From CAWJTV01 sp963845695 (GTDB lineage: Bacteria > Planctomycetota > Planctomycetia > Isosphaerales > Isosphaeraceae), in contig CAWJTQ010000031.1 in the NCBI GenBank assembly GCA_963845695.1, positions 1-64,000 of the forward strand: a stretch of 64,000 nt of DNA, in the 5' to 3' direction. This document shows, piece after piece, positions 20,708 through 30,688 of this stretch. The first letter of the stretch is position 1, and each line of letters begins with the position of its first letter. The notes beneath the pieces are model-generated. The model saw only the letters and a list, made by a program, of their open reading frames with translations. It had not been told where the DNA came from and made no database searches. Position numbers and translations under genes: made by a program.

Positions 20708-21178
20708 TCAACTCACACGGCGAGGCGGAGAGGGCGATACGGCGACCGCCTCGTATCGCTGATTGTGGCCGACCGCTTCGTTGGGGCGTATCTCGTCGAG
20801 GCGTTGGCCCTCGACCTGCCAGCGCCCCTTGCGGAACTCGAACAGGGCCGTGGCGTGGCGGATCATCTGAAGCAGGTCGAACGGTGCCGGTTCGAAGTGG
20901 ACACAGACCAGAGCGAGCAGATGGCGGGTCTGGCGGTCGCGGGCCCAGAGCACTTCGTCATGCCAGTGAGCGGTCTCCCACCGCTGTCCCTCGGCGGGAT
21001 CGGCATGACTGAGCACGGAGATGAACCGCGCCTCCAACCATTCTCGCTGTTGATGGAAGAGCTCGCGGGCGTGGTCAACGTGCACGTCCTCCACGATCTG
21101 GCGCAGCGGCCGCCGGATGATCATCCAGGCCACCACAACAACGACGGGCAGTATGCCGGCCCAGATCAACAATCCCAT
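20708..21178 (-). CDS. Hypothetical protein with one N-terminal transmembrane helix
   Basis: 156 residues from the ATG at 21178. MGLLIWAGILPVVVVVAWMI forms a single membrane helix, followed by IRRPLRQIVEDVHVDHAREL and a soluble domain containing RKGRWQVEGQRLDEIRPNEA. The cytoplasmic domain shows regularly spaced Trp, His and Arg. I do not recognise the family. It is divergent from nfo, with 122 bases between the starts. Open frame extends upstream, but the membrane helix makes the internal ATG the likely start. Confidence 0.6.
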   Translation of the reverse strand: MGLLIWAGILPVVVVVAWMIIRRPLRQIVEDVHVDHARELFHQQREWLEARFISVLSHADPAEGQRWETAHWHDEVLWARDRQTRHLLALVCVHFEPAPFDLLQMIRHATALFEFRKGRWQVEGQRLDEIRPNEAVGHNQRYEAVAVSPSPPRRVS

Positions 21179-21300
21179 GGTCGAATCCCCGGCCACTTCC
21201 CTGGATTGGCGAGCGTTGCATTTATTGTAGGATCGAATCGTGGCCGTTCGCAAGTGACGGTTCCTCTGAGAAACGATCCGGCTCCGGAGAAGGCAATCCG

Positions 21301-22230
21301 ATGAATCGCGTGGTGCGGGGGCGGGCGAGCCGGCCATCGGGTCTGGCGAAGCTCGGAGCGCATATGTCCATCGCAGGCGGCTGCGATCGGGCAATCTGGT
21401 CGGCGCACGCGGTTTCATTCGAGACCGTCCAACTGTTCACGAAGAACAACAACCGGTGGGACGCTCCCCCTCTATCGCCTGAGCAAGCCGAGGCGTTCCG
21501 CACGGCCCTGGAACGGACGGGTATCGTCAGCCCAGTAGCCCATACATCCTATCTGATCAACCTGGCCAGCCCGGATGATGAACTCTGGCGGAAATCGATC
21601 GCCGCTCTGGTCGCGGAAGTGGAACGCTGTCAGTGTCTGGGCATTACCGATCTGGTCGTTCACCCGGGAGCTCACAAGGGTCTTGGGGAGGAAACGGGCT
21701 TGACACGGATCGGGAATGCGCTGGATGAGGTTCACCTTCGGACCGAAGGGTTGAACGTGCGGATCGACCTGGAAACGACGGCCGGTCAGGGGACGAGCTT
21801 GGGGCACCGATTCGAGCACCTCGGGGCGGTCTTCGAACGCGTCGATCATCCCGAGAGCCTGGGCGTTTGCGCGGATACCTGCCATATTTTCGCCGCGGGC
21901 TATCGCTTGGGCACTCCCGAGGAGTACGATGAAACGATCGACCGGCTGGACCGGTCGGTTGGCCTCGATCGGCTCCGTGTCTGGCACCTGAATGACAGTT
22001 GTCGGGAATGCGGCAGTCGGGTCGATCGCCACGCAGGAATCGGGGCCGGTTGCATGGGATTGGAGCCGTTTCGTAATCTCATGAACGATCCGCGATTCCG
22101 CGATCTGCCGATGATCCTGGAGACGCCCAAGGGGACGGAAGACGGGGAGGATCTCGACGTTCGCAATGCGCGAATCCTCGGGGGACTCGTCCGGCCCGCA
22201 CGACGGTCCCGGGGCACCGGCCGAGGCTGA
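21301..22230 (+). CDS. nfo: Endonuclease IV (apurinic/apyrimidinic endonuclease)
   Basis: Zinc-dependent AP endonuclease of base excision repair, 309 residues. Family segments in order: LGAHMSIAGGCDRAI, TKNNNRW, HTSYLINLASPD, DLVVHPGAHKG, IDLETTAGQGTSLGHRFEHL, GVCADTCHIFAAGYRL, WHLNDSCRECGSRVDRHAGI and PMILETPKG. The metal ligands (His, Glu, Asp) are in place. A short charged extension precedes the conserved start, so the true start could be a little later. ppk follows 80 bases downstream on the same strand. Confidence 0.95.
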   Translation: MNRVVRGRASRPSGLAKLGAHMSIAGGCDRAIWSAHAVSFETVQLFTKNNNRWDAPPLSPEQAEAFRTALERTGIVSPVAHTSYLINLASPDDELWRKSIAALVAEVERCQCLGITDLVVHPGAHKGLGEETGLTRIGNALDEVHLRTEGLNVRIDLETTAGQGTSLGHRFEHLGAVFERVDHPESLGVCADTCHIFAAGYRLGTPEEYDETIDRLDRSVGLDRLRVWHLNDSCRECGSRVDRHAGIGAGCMGLEPFRNLMNDPRFRDLPMILETPKGTEDGEDLDVRNARILGGLVRPARRSRGTGRG

Positions 22231-22310
22231 CCACAAGCAGGGACCATTGTTGACGTCCCGGAATCGCCGACCCTCGGCGAGAGACCGGACTGCGGCAGAG
22301 CGTAGAGGTC

Positions 22311-24504
22311 ATGGCTACTCATCAACTCAACGGACAGGCGGCTGTCGCGATTCCAGCACCCACGGTAGCAGGGGCGGTCGAGCCGGGATGGTTCATTAAC
22401 CGCGAGCTCAGTTGGTTGGATTTCAACGAGCGCGTGCTGGAAGAAGCGCACGACCCGTCGAACCCGCTTCTGGAGCGGCTCCGGTTCCTGGCGATCTGTG
22501 CCTCGAACCTCGACGAGTTCTTCGAAGTTCGCGTGGCCGGACTTCAGGCGCAGCTCTACGAAAACCTCGAGCCGCAGGATCCGCCTCCTGACGGCATGGG
22601 TCCCCTGGCGCAGCTCATCGAGATCTCTCGTCGTGCTCATGACTTCGTATCCCGGATGTACGAGGTCTGGCTGACGGAGATCCGGCCCCAGTTGCTCAAG
22701 CACGGGATTCGATTGTGTGAACCGCAGGAATTGACCAAGTCCCAGAACGAATTCCTGGACGCGTATTTCGACACTCAGGTCTACCCGGTCCTGACACCGC
22801 TGGCGATCGACCCGGCGCATCCGTTCCCGCACGTTCATAACAAGAGCCTGAACCTGCTGCTGCGGATCGAGTCCGACAAATCGCACGAGCGCCCGCGTTA
22901 CGCCGTTCTCCAGGTCCCATCGGTGTTCAACCGCCTGGTGCCACTTCCCGATGAGACCGACGGCCAGCGCCGATTGGTCTTGCTGGAGGATGTCATCGGG
23001 CCTCGACTGGATGCGCTCTTCGGAGGCTATCGGACCACGGAGCGCGTGGCGTTCCGCGCGACACGGAACAGCGATCTGTCGATCCAAGAAAACGAGGTCC
23101 GTTCCAGCCTGCTCTCGACCATCGAGGAGACACTCCGCCAGCGCAAATGGGGAGCCGCCGTGCGATTGGAGATCTCCGATCGCGCCGATGATGGGTTTCT
23201 GGCCCAGTTGCTCTCCGCCTCGGCGCTGGAACTTGAGGAGCGCGATGTCTACAAGATTCCCGGTCCCGTAGACCTGACGGCTCTGGCGGGTCTCTGGAAG
23301 CTCGAAGGATTCCGCGACCTGCGGGATTCTCTCTTCGAGCCGCAGATGCCCGCCGTGCTGGCCAACCGCAAGAACGTCTTCGTCGCCATCCGCGACCAGG
23401 ATATCCTGGTCCACCACCCTTACGAGTCGTTCGGCTCGGTCGTGCAATTCATCGAGCAGGCTTCGGAAGACTCCCAGGTGCTGGCAATCAAGATGACGCT
23501 TTACCGGACGGCTGATGCCAACCCGATCATCACGGCACTGGCGCGCGCCGCCGAGATCGGTAAGCAAGTGACGGCCCTGGTCGAGCTCCAGGCCCGGCTC
23601 GACGAAGAGAACAACATCGACAAGGCCCGCATGCTCCAGAAGGCGGGCGTCCACGTGGTTTACGGGATCGTCGGCCTCAAGACGCACTGCAAGGCGGCCC
23701 TGGTCGTTCGGCGGGAGCACGACGGCATCCGTCGGTACGTCCATCTCGGGACGGGGAACTATAACCCGATGACCGGCCGACAATACACCGACCTGAGCTT
23801 CTTCACCTGCCAGCCCGAGTATCGGCGAGGATGCCAGCTCGCTGTTCAACCTCCTGACCGGATACTCGCAGGGCAATCAGTGGAAGAAGCTGATCGTGGC
23901 GCCCAAGCACCTGGCCAACCGGCTGGGGGCACTGATCGACCGCGAACGGATTAATGCCGAGGCCGGTCTCCCGGCGCGCATCATCGCCAAGATGAATTCG
24001 CTGGTCAACCCCAAGATCATCGAGCTGCTGTACCGCGCCTCGCAGGCGGGCGTGCGGATCGACTTGATCGTCCGCGGGACCTGCTGCCTTCGGCCGGGAA
24101 TGCCGGGAGTCTCCGAGAACATCCGGGTCATCAGCATCATCGACAAATACCTGGAGCATTCTCGAATCTCCTACTTCCAGAATGGCGACGATCCGGAGGT
24201 CTTCCTCGCGTCGGCCGACTGGATGCCGCGGAACTTCCGTCGCCGTGTCGAGATCATGTTCCCGATCGAGAACCCCCAGCTCAAACGGCGGGTGGTCGAT
24301 GGCATTCTGGGGGTCTTGCTTGCGGACAACGTCAAAGCGCGCGAGCTCCTGTCTGACGGGACATACCGCCGCGTCCCCCCGCCCGGACCGAACGAGCCGA
24401 GCATCCGCTGCCAGGTCGAGTTCCAGAACATGGCCATTGAGCTCTGCGAGACCAGCCCGATCAGCCAGCCCGCGACCACCATTCCCGCGACCACGGGTGT
24501 GTGA
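22311..24504 (+). CDS. ppk: Polyphosphate kinase 1, one frameshift
   Basis: Reversibly makes polyphosphate from ATP. The N-terminal domain has FINRELSWLDFNERVLEEA. The catalytic part shows IKMTLYRTADANPII, VGLKTHCKAALVVRREHDG with the autophosphorylated His, and LGTGNYNPMTGRQYTD. Near 23820 one T appears to be extra: the frame after CQPE continues as IGEDASSLFNLLTGYSQGN, then VAPKHLANRLGALIDRE and DKYLEHSRISYFQNGDDPEV with the second conserved His. Combined length is about 730 residues, normal for PPK1. sixA lies 400 bases downstream in the opposite orientation. Confidence 0.94.
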
Positions 24505-24528
24505 CGGAGTTGTCGAACCGCGGTTCCT

Positions 24529-24828
24529 GTGGGCCCAAAGAATCCAAGAGAAATCGAGAGTTACCGAGAGGTTCACGTGGGGGCAACCGTGTCAAAGGCA
24601 TACAAGCGATTGATGAGGGAACCGGAACTTCCGAGCGACTCTGTTGTCGATATCGGTGTAGCGGCCGAGATCAGCAGGCCGAAGAAGCGTCTAACCTTCA
24701 TCCGTATCCGGAACCTTCCGACAGGAAAAGAGCGATCCCAGGTGGGACTCGGACAAGAGCGTATGCGTGAGGTCCAGATGCGGTTGCTCCGAGAACTCAT
24801 GAAGGAAATCGACGCGGACAAAACGTAG
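24529..24828 (+). CDS. Small hypothetical protein
   Basis: 99 residues, basic and soluble: a conserved-looking core SKAYKRLMREPELPSDSVVD and GVAAEISRPKKRLTFIRIRN, then a helical tail ending MREVQMRLLRELMKEIDADK. It starts 24 bases after ppk on the same strand, so it may be cotranscribed. No family was recognised. Codon structure and the two balanced helical segments favour a real gene over chance. Confidence 0.5.
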   Translation: MGPKNPREIESYREVHVGATVSKAYKRLMREPELPSDSVVDIGVAAEISRPKKRLTFIRIRNLPTGKERSQVGLGQERMREVQMRLLRELMKEIDADKT

Positions 24829-24911
24829 GCTCGGGAGAAGCCGGGACGCTCTGCGGATTGAGCGCTCCTCCCGGCAGGATGCCAGATCCTCACGATTCAT
24901 CAAAACTCGCG

Positions 24912-25430
24912 TCAATGATTCCCGCCGCCTGCCAGGCGTCGAATCAGGCGCGGCGTCGCGATCCAGAGGAGATCGAAGCGCTCGGGAGACGAGGCCAAGG
25001 GTTCGAGGGCGGCGATTCCGCCTTTTTTCAGATCGCAGATCGGTGGGCCCGGTTTCCTCTTGCCAAGGACCAAGAGCGTGATCAGGTCGCTCAGGGCCGG
25101 ATTGTGGCCGACGATCATGAGCCGGTCCTCGGTCCGCTCTCGAAGCCACGTCTGGATCGAACCTGCGTCGGAACCGGCTGAGAGGATGGCGGCGGTCTCC
25201 AGGAGGTTCTCGGAATCGAGTTCGTCGGCCACGATCTCGGCGGTTTCTCGGGCTCGCGGCAGCGGGCTGGTGAGGATCCGGTCGGGCTTCAGGTCCAGCC
25301 GGCGCAAGCCGCAGGCAATCTCATGCATCCGTTTCTGACCCTTGGCTGTCAAGGTCCGCTGGTCGTCCGGGATGCCCGGAGTCGCCGGGTCGATGGCGAT
25401 CCCATGCCTCAGGATGTACAACTCTTTCAT
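24912..25430 (-). CDS. sixA: Phosphohistidine phosphatase SixA
   Basis: Histidine phosphatase superfamily, 172 residues. The catalytic RHG motif is in MKELYILRHGIAID; further conserved parts are TAKGQKRMHEIACGL, PDRILTSPLPRARETAEIV and MIVGHNPALSDLITLL with the second catalytic His. SixA removes phosphate from histidines of phosphorelay or PTS proteins; in E. coli it acts on the nitrogen PTS. This window also encodes EI, HPr and an EIIA-Ntr-like protein, which makes the same target plausible here. It lies just downstream of the arginine dihydrolase-like gene on the same strand. Confidence 0.92.
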   Translation of the reverse strand: MKELYILRHGIAIDPATPGIPDDQRTLTAKGQKRMHEIACGLRRLDLKPDRILTSPLPRARETAEIVADELDSENLLETAAILSAGSDAGSIQTWLRERTEDRLMIVGHNPALSDLITLLVLGKRKPGPPICDLKKGGIAALEPLASSPERFDLLWIATPRLIRRLAGGGNH

Positions 25431-25476
25431 CGAAGACCTCAGTGGGATTTCGGACGTTGGTGCCGCGTTGCCTGGT

Positions 25477-26316
25477 CTATGCGCCGCGCTTCCAGCTCGC
25501 TGCTTCTTCGCCGTCGATGCGGAGCGTCAGGCATTTGGCGCTGCCGCCGGACTTGATGAATTCGGAGAAACCGAGCGGGCGCACCGCGTAACCGGCGTCC
25601 ATCAAGGTGGCGGCCAGCTTGGCGCGCGCCTCGTTGAGTACGACCGTCTTGTCGACGACCACCGCGTTGCAACTGAACGACGCGGCTTCCTCGGCAGCAA
25701 CCTCGATCAGGTGGGGGATCCGGTCTTCCAAGACGGAACGGCCATAATCGTCGAAAGCTCCCGGGTAATACAGGGCCCAGTCGGGTGCCAGGGGGCAGAA
25801 GCAAGTATCCAGGTGATAGAAGCGAGGATCGACAAGTTCCATCGGCAGGACCTCGACGCCCAGGCGCTCACCGACCCACTGGTGGCTCTTCACGTCGCTG
25901 CGGAATCGATAGCCAGCGAACATTGTCTCGCCGCAGAATAAGGCGTCGCCGGCCCCCTCGAAGTGCCAGCCCTCTGGAAGGGTCGCGACATCGAATCCGC
26001 GCTGCCTCGCCCAGTCCTCGTAGTAGGCAGACTCACCCTGCCGGACGCCGAATCGGAACCGCGAGCTGATGAAGAGGTTGCGGAAGACTACGCCAGCGTT
26101 GGCTGTGAACACGAGATCGGGCAGGCCCGGGACGGGTTCGATCCGGTCGACCACGACACCGAGCTCCTCCAGCGTGCCACGGAGCGCGTTCCACTGGCGT
26201 CGCGACCGTTCGGTGTCGCTGCCGACCCGGACGTTCATCCAGGGGTTGATCTCGTACTCGATCCCGAAGTAATCCGGTGGACACATCAGGATCCGTGGTG
26301 TCTTCGCGGTGTCCAT
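25477..26316 (-). CDS. Arginine dihydrolase/dimethylargininase-like guanidine-modifying enzyme
   Basis: 279 residues of the guanidino-group-modifying superfamily, matching the N-terminal catalytic domain of cyanobacterial AgrE/ArgZ, which converts arginine to ornithine, ammonia and CO2. Catalytic elements: YEINPWMNVRVG with Asn24, FTANAG with Asn73, FEGAGDALF, YHLDTCFCPL with His168, and the nucleophile in SGGSAKCLTLRI (Cys near 262). The two Asn positions fit the arginine dihydrolase subgroup better than arginine deiminase or DDAH. It lies 4 bases after the ornithine cyclodeaminase-like gene on the same strand, so both are surely cotranscribed. Confidence 0.85.
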   Translation of the reverse strand: MDTAKTPRILMCPPDYFGIEYEINPWMNVRVGSDTERSRRQWNALRGTLEELGVVVDRIEPVPGLPDLVFTANAGVVFRNLFISSRFRFGVRQGESAYYEDWARQRGFDVATLPEGWHFEGAGDALFCGETMFAGYRFRSDVKSHQWVGERLGVEVLPMELVDPRFYHLDTCFCPLAPDWALYYPGAFDDYGRSVLEDRIPHLIEVAAEEAASFSCNAVVVDKTVVLNEARAKLAATLMDAGYAVRPLGFSEFIKSGGSAKCLTLRIDGEEAASWKRGA

Positions 26317-26320
26317 GACG

Positions 26321-27614
26321 TCACTCTTCGGCCGCGGTCAGTCCGGACACGAGCGATCGCAAGAATGGCTCGACGTCGGTCACCAGTCCGATGGTCTGGA
26401 AGGTGCCGCGGTCGGCCAGCTTGGTCACGGTTGCCGGGTTGATATCGACGCTGACGACCTTCACCTGCGCGGGCAGTAGGTTCCCGGTGGCGATCGAGTG
26501 AAGTGCCGTGGCGATCAAGAGCGCGAAGCCGACCCCGTGGATCGCTTCGCGCATGCGGTCCTGGGCCACGAGCGTATCGGTGATCACCTCGGGAAGAGGG
26601 CCATCGTCGCGGATCGAGCCGGCCAGGACCAGATCGATTTCCGCCCGGATCGACTCGTACATGATGCCGGAAGTCAGGGCGCCCGACTCGACCGCCTGGG
26701 CGATGCCACCGAGCCGCCGGATCGTGTTGATCGCGCGCAGGTGGTGCTCGTGACCGTGCTCGAGTGGCTCGCCGCGCGAGAGAGAGACGCCCAGGCTGGT
26801 CCCGTAGAGGGATTGCTCGATGTCGTGGGTCGCCAGGGCGTTGCCGGCAAAGAGAACCTGGACCCAGCCGTCCCGAATGAGCTGGGCGACGTGTCCGGCC
26901 GAACCCGTATGGACGATCGCCGGCCCACCCACCAGCAACACTTTCTGGCCCGCCGCACGGGTTTCCCGGATCGTGTCGATGACGCCTCGGATGCCGACCG
27001 ACTTGGGCTTCTCGCTCGAAACGGTCGAGCTCATGAACCCGAAGAGACTGACCTCCCGCGATCGCTCGAGGGGCAGGACGCGCACTCCGGCGTGGCCGAC
27101 GACGATCGGCATGCCGACCTCCACATGAATCATCGGGATGCAACGGGCGCGCCAGCGTTCGCGATCGACGACGATTCCGCAGTCCATTTCCTGGTCGTCC
27201 ACGTCGGCCCATCGACCATGGATGCGGACCTGCGTCGGCTGGTTCGTCGTGCTGTAGAACTCTTCAGGAAAGGCTCCGGCGATATCGGCGAGGACCACCT
27301 TGGCGTCTTCCGGATGCACAGGCGATGCACCATGCTCGACCAGGTCACCCAGGATGGCGCCGAGTGTCTTGTGATTATCGGCCCGGATCGCGATCCGGGC
27401 ATAGCTGGGATCCGACCGGCGGACACCGATCTTGCACTCGCGAATCTCGAATGTCCCGCCCATCAGGAGGATCCGGTCCAGGATCTTGGGTAGGAGCAAC
27501 GAGTTCGACGATGTGGCCACGGACTTCGATCTCCTCGCCCACGCCCTTCGACCGGGAAGTGACCCCCGATCCCGCCGGCATGGCTGGCCGCTCGCGACCG
27601 TGTTGCTTGGCCAT
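26321..27614 (-). CDS. TIGR00300-family, ornithine cyclodeaminase-like protein (one frameshift)
   Basis: About 430 residues, homologous to the C-terminal domain of AgrE/ArgZ and to archaeal ornithine cyclodeaminase/LOR-SDH proteins. The N-terminus EEIEVRGHIV is in a different frame from SLLLPKILDRILLMGGTFEI; one extra base near 27502 explains this. Further segments are RRSDPSYARIAIRADN, CGIVVDRERWRARCIPMIHV, LLVGGPAIVHTGSAGHVAQL, FAGNALATHDIEQSLYGTSL and VSVDINPATVTKL. The ATG at 27614 is preceded by GGGGAGGT at ideal spacing. Expected reaction: ornithine to proline and ammonia with NAD. It precedes the arginine dihydrolase-like gene by 4 bases. Confidence 0.87.
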
Positions 27615-28399
27615 GGTGGTTTACCTCCCCGATCCTCGGTGCCCCGCGGCGGGACGGTCGGACCGAAACCCTGTGTTGGAGAGCCCCCGCACCTCATGGG
27701 ATGACCGGCCAATCACGTCCTCTGGGACTCCGGCGACTCCACGTACCCGACGCCGTCGAATTATATCCGCAACGCGGCGCGCTTGTCCTTGAGAGGGTGT
27801 CATGGCCAGATCACCCGAGGTCGGGACCGACGGCTCGATGCGGCCGGCCTCCGATCGGTGGAACATCATCCTCCGCCCTGTCTGATGGATTCGGCGAGGA
27901 GCGCAGGCCGCCCACTGTGGGTGGTGGCACAGAATGGCACTCGTAGGCATTAAAGCCGAAGGCTCCCATCTTCCATCTCTCTGGCCCGAAGCGAGTTCGG
28001 GACGAGCGCGTCCCGACCCGGATCGGACCGGTGGCATAGCGCGGGGGGAAGGCGGATGATTCCGATTTCTCCGCTTCATGGGTTTCTGACGGGCCCTGGT
28101 GTCGATTTCGAAACGATTGTGTGCGCTTCTCTATCTAACAGGATGCCGCAACTTTTTAGATCCGTTAATGCACCTAGTCCCGAAATTGGGCATCGGCGCT
28201 CCCGAAGTCTCGCCGGCGGCGGGAGATAAAAAAATCGCAAAAAAAAAGACTGTGAACTGCGCGCCACCGTCCGCGCCGTGGATGCGTGAATTGTGGAAGT
28301 CGGGGCAACCCGACGGCCGGATCAACGCACTCTCCCAGGATGCCGCCACGACCGGCGCGGCGACCCGTGTGTGCGGCGCGGAGTCCCGGGAGTGCCGTG
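27615..28399. other. Intergenic region upstream of the arginine operon, ~785 bases
   Basis: Contains the promoter region of the two-gene arginine operon and the 3' side of the HEAT-repeat gene. A conspicuous A-rich stretch lies at 28224-28251 (a run of 7 A and a run of 9 A). Open frames here are short and without motifs. Confidence 0.5.
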
Positions 28400-30605
28400 T
28401 CACTTCCGATCGATTTGCCGCAGGGCCTCGGTGGCCAAGTGCTGGATGATCGGGCTGGGGTGGTGGGTCAATTCGGTCAGACGAGGGATCGACAACGCGG
28501 CCCCGGGACCGAGTTTGGCCAACCGATCGAATTGGTCTCCGGTGCCCTCAAGGTCGTCGTCGAGTATCCCGTTGCTCATGGCGACCGCCCTTTCCCACCC
28601 CGCCAGAACCTCGTCCAGCGACTTGAGCATCCGCCGCGTAAGATTGTCGGTTTCCGCGCTACGCCGGCCAAGGGCACCCACGAGGATCGCCCGGGCGTAA
28701 TTGCTATTCTCGCCTACTGGGATCGCAGCAAGGCGGGTTTCCACGGCTCCTCGCTGTGAGGAATCGATACGGAGCAAAGCCTGGCCGACATCCGCGGCAA
28801 AGAAGTAATTCGGATCGTTCAGGGCCTCGACCAGCGCGGGGACAGCATCCCGGGCTTCGGGTCCGATCGCGCCGAGCACCTGGGCAGCCGACCATCGCCA
28901 GCGGATCTCCTTCGACTTCAGCAAGGCGATTAGGTCGGGGATGGCAGACCTTGCCGCACTTCCGAGCGAGACGAGCGCCCGAGTGGCAGCCCTCGGGACG
29001 TAATCCTCGGCCTTGATCGCGGCGACGAGGGTCGGGATGGCGTCCCTGGCCGCTGGCCCGATCCGGCCCAGGGCCCATGCGGCACACTCGGCCGTCCCGC
29101 GAGGGCCTACTGACTCTTCGTTCTTGTCCTTGAGGATGCGGATCAGTGTGGGGATCGCGGGCAAGGCGTTTGATCTCATACGGCCGATCATCATGATGAT
29201 CTCTGCCTTTTCATCCGGATCCAGCGGGCTCGGGCGGGGGTCGTTCAGCAGACCAATCCAGGCGGGGAGGATCGCCTCGTGTTTCGGGTCGATGCGGGAT
29301 AGCGCCTGGACAGCACCATAGCGAACAGGACTCACCGGATCTCTCGCGACCGCCGCAAGGGTCGGGATTGCGGCGGTGGCCTTGGGTCCCAGTTCGTACA
29401 GTTTATCGATACGCACTTTTTCGAGACGTCTCCGCCTTGCTTCAAGAGTCCCAGGAGAGCCGAGACCCCTTCGCCCGAACGAGGCGCGACGGCAAGGAGC
29501 GCCTCGGCGGCGCTGATCTTGCAGTAGTCGATGGTGCCCTCGAGCCTCTCGTCGTCATACCTTTGGTCCGTCAGGTCGTTCCGACCGACGATCTTCTTGA
29601 GCTTCGGGACCGCGACTTCGGCCCTGGGACCGAGCTCGCCGATCGCGGCGATCGCCGGCTCGAGCACCTCAAGGTCTGTGCTGTCCAGGCTGGCAAGCAA
29701 GACCGACAAGGCCCGCGGGTTTGCGGGATCGACGCTGGCGAGGGCGGCGGCCATTGAAACCCGGATGAGGGGCGATGGATCGTTCAGGGCTGCCTCGAGC
29801 CTTGGCGCGGCCACCTTGGCTGCCGGGCCGAAGACCGTGTTCAACTGGTTCGCGGCCTCGATGCGGTGATTCGGGTCGGGATCGTCCAGTTGCCGGATCA
29901 GGCCGGGACTCGGCGGTGCACCGATGTAGGCCAGGGCGTAGGTCAGGTCATCGCCACGCTGTTCAGGCTTCAAGGCATCAAAAGCGGCGTGCAAGATCGG
30001 AACGGCTTCGGCGGCAGCCGGACCGATCGCGCCCAGGGCTTGGAAGGCCAACCTGCCTTTCTTCGCACCTTCCTTCTTGACCAGGTGGCGCCAGTGCCGG
30101 GACGGCCGCCTTGGCCGCCGGCCCGATCTGGCCGAGCGTCTCGGCCGCCCATCGGCGGGCCCTGCTGGAATCGCTCTCGAGCGTCTCGATCAAGGCCGGC
30201 ACGGCCGGATGCGCCGATCTGGACGAGGATGTACGCCGCAACGTGCCCCGTACCTGCGGGGTGGGTGGTGTATTCCAGAGAGGCATCACCGAGCTTCCGC
30301 GCCAGCGCCGCAGCCGCCGGGGCGGCGGCGGGTCCCATCGCCTGGAGCGATTCCAGCGCCCCCTCTCGGACAGCCTTCCTGGGGTCATCCAGGGCCGCGA
30401 TCAGGTCCGGGACGGCCTCCTTGGCTTTCGGGCCGAGCCGGTAGAGGGCCCACCTCGCAGCCTCGCGAGCTTTGGGGTCGTCGCCCCTTAGCGCGGCAAC
30501 CCACTCGCGCGGCGACTTGCTGTCGTCCGCTGAATGGCTCTGACCCTGGGCCGCCCCAGAGATGCCAAGAACCAGGGCGAGCCAGACGACGGATTTCCGG
30601 GCCAT
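28400..30605 (-). CDS. Secreted HEAT-repeat protein (three frame changes)
   Basis: About 735 residues. The start MARKSVVWLALVLGISGAAQ forms a signal peptide; a start at 30659 adds 18 residues. The whole mature protein is HEAT/PBS-lyase-type repeats, each like AREAARWALYRLGPKAKEAV, VREGALESLQAMGPAAAP, SAAQVLGAIGPEARDAVPAL, ending HLATEALRQIDRK. Frames change near 30205, 30088 and 29420; the last is a run of five A where six restore frame. Repeats continue in register after each change. Such planctomycete proteins are probably protein-protein scaffolds of the periplasm. Partners are unknown. Confidence 0.8.
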
Positions 30606-30688
30606 CCCTGCTCGAAATCGTCCCCGCGTCGATCGAAACCGGGCAAGGAAAACGGTCATGAGACCCTCGGATCTCGGGTGACTCAGGC

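Noticed and set aside
21900..23876. Long open frame on the minus strand (658 codons)
   Set aside because: It is antisense to nfo and ppk, has no recognisable motifs, and mirrors the codon bias of the real genes.
28224..28251. Poly-A stretches as an intrinsic terminator
   Set aside because: On neither strand do I find a GC-rich stem immediately before the run in the correct orientation to the neighbouring genes.
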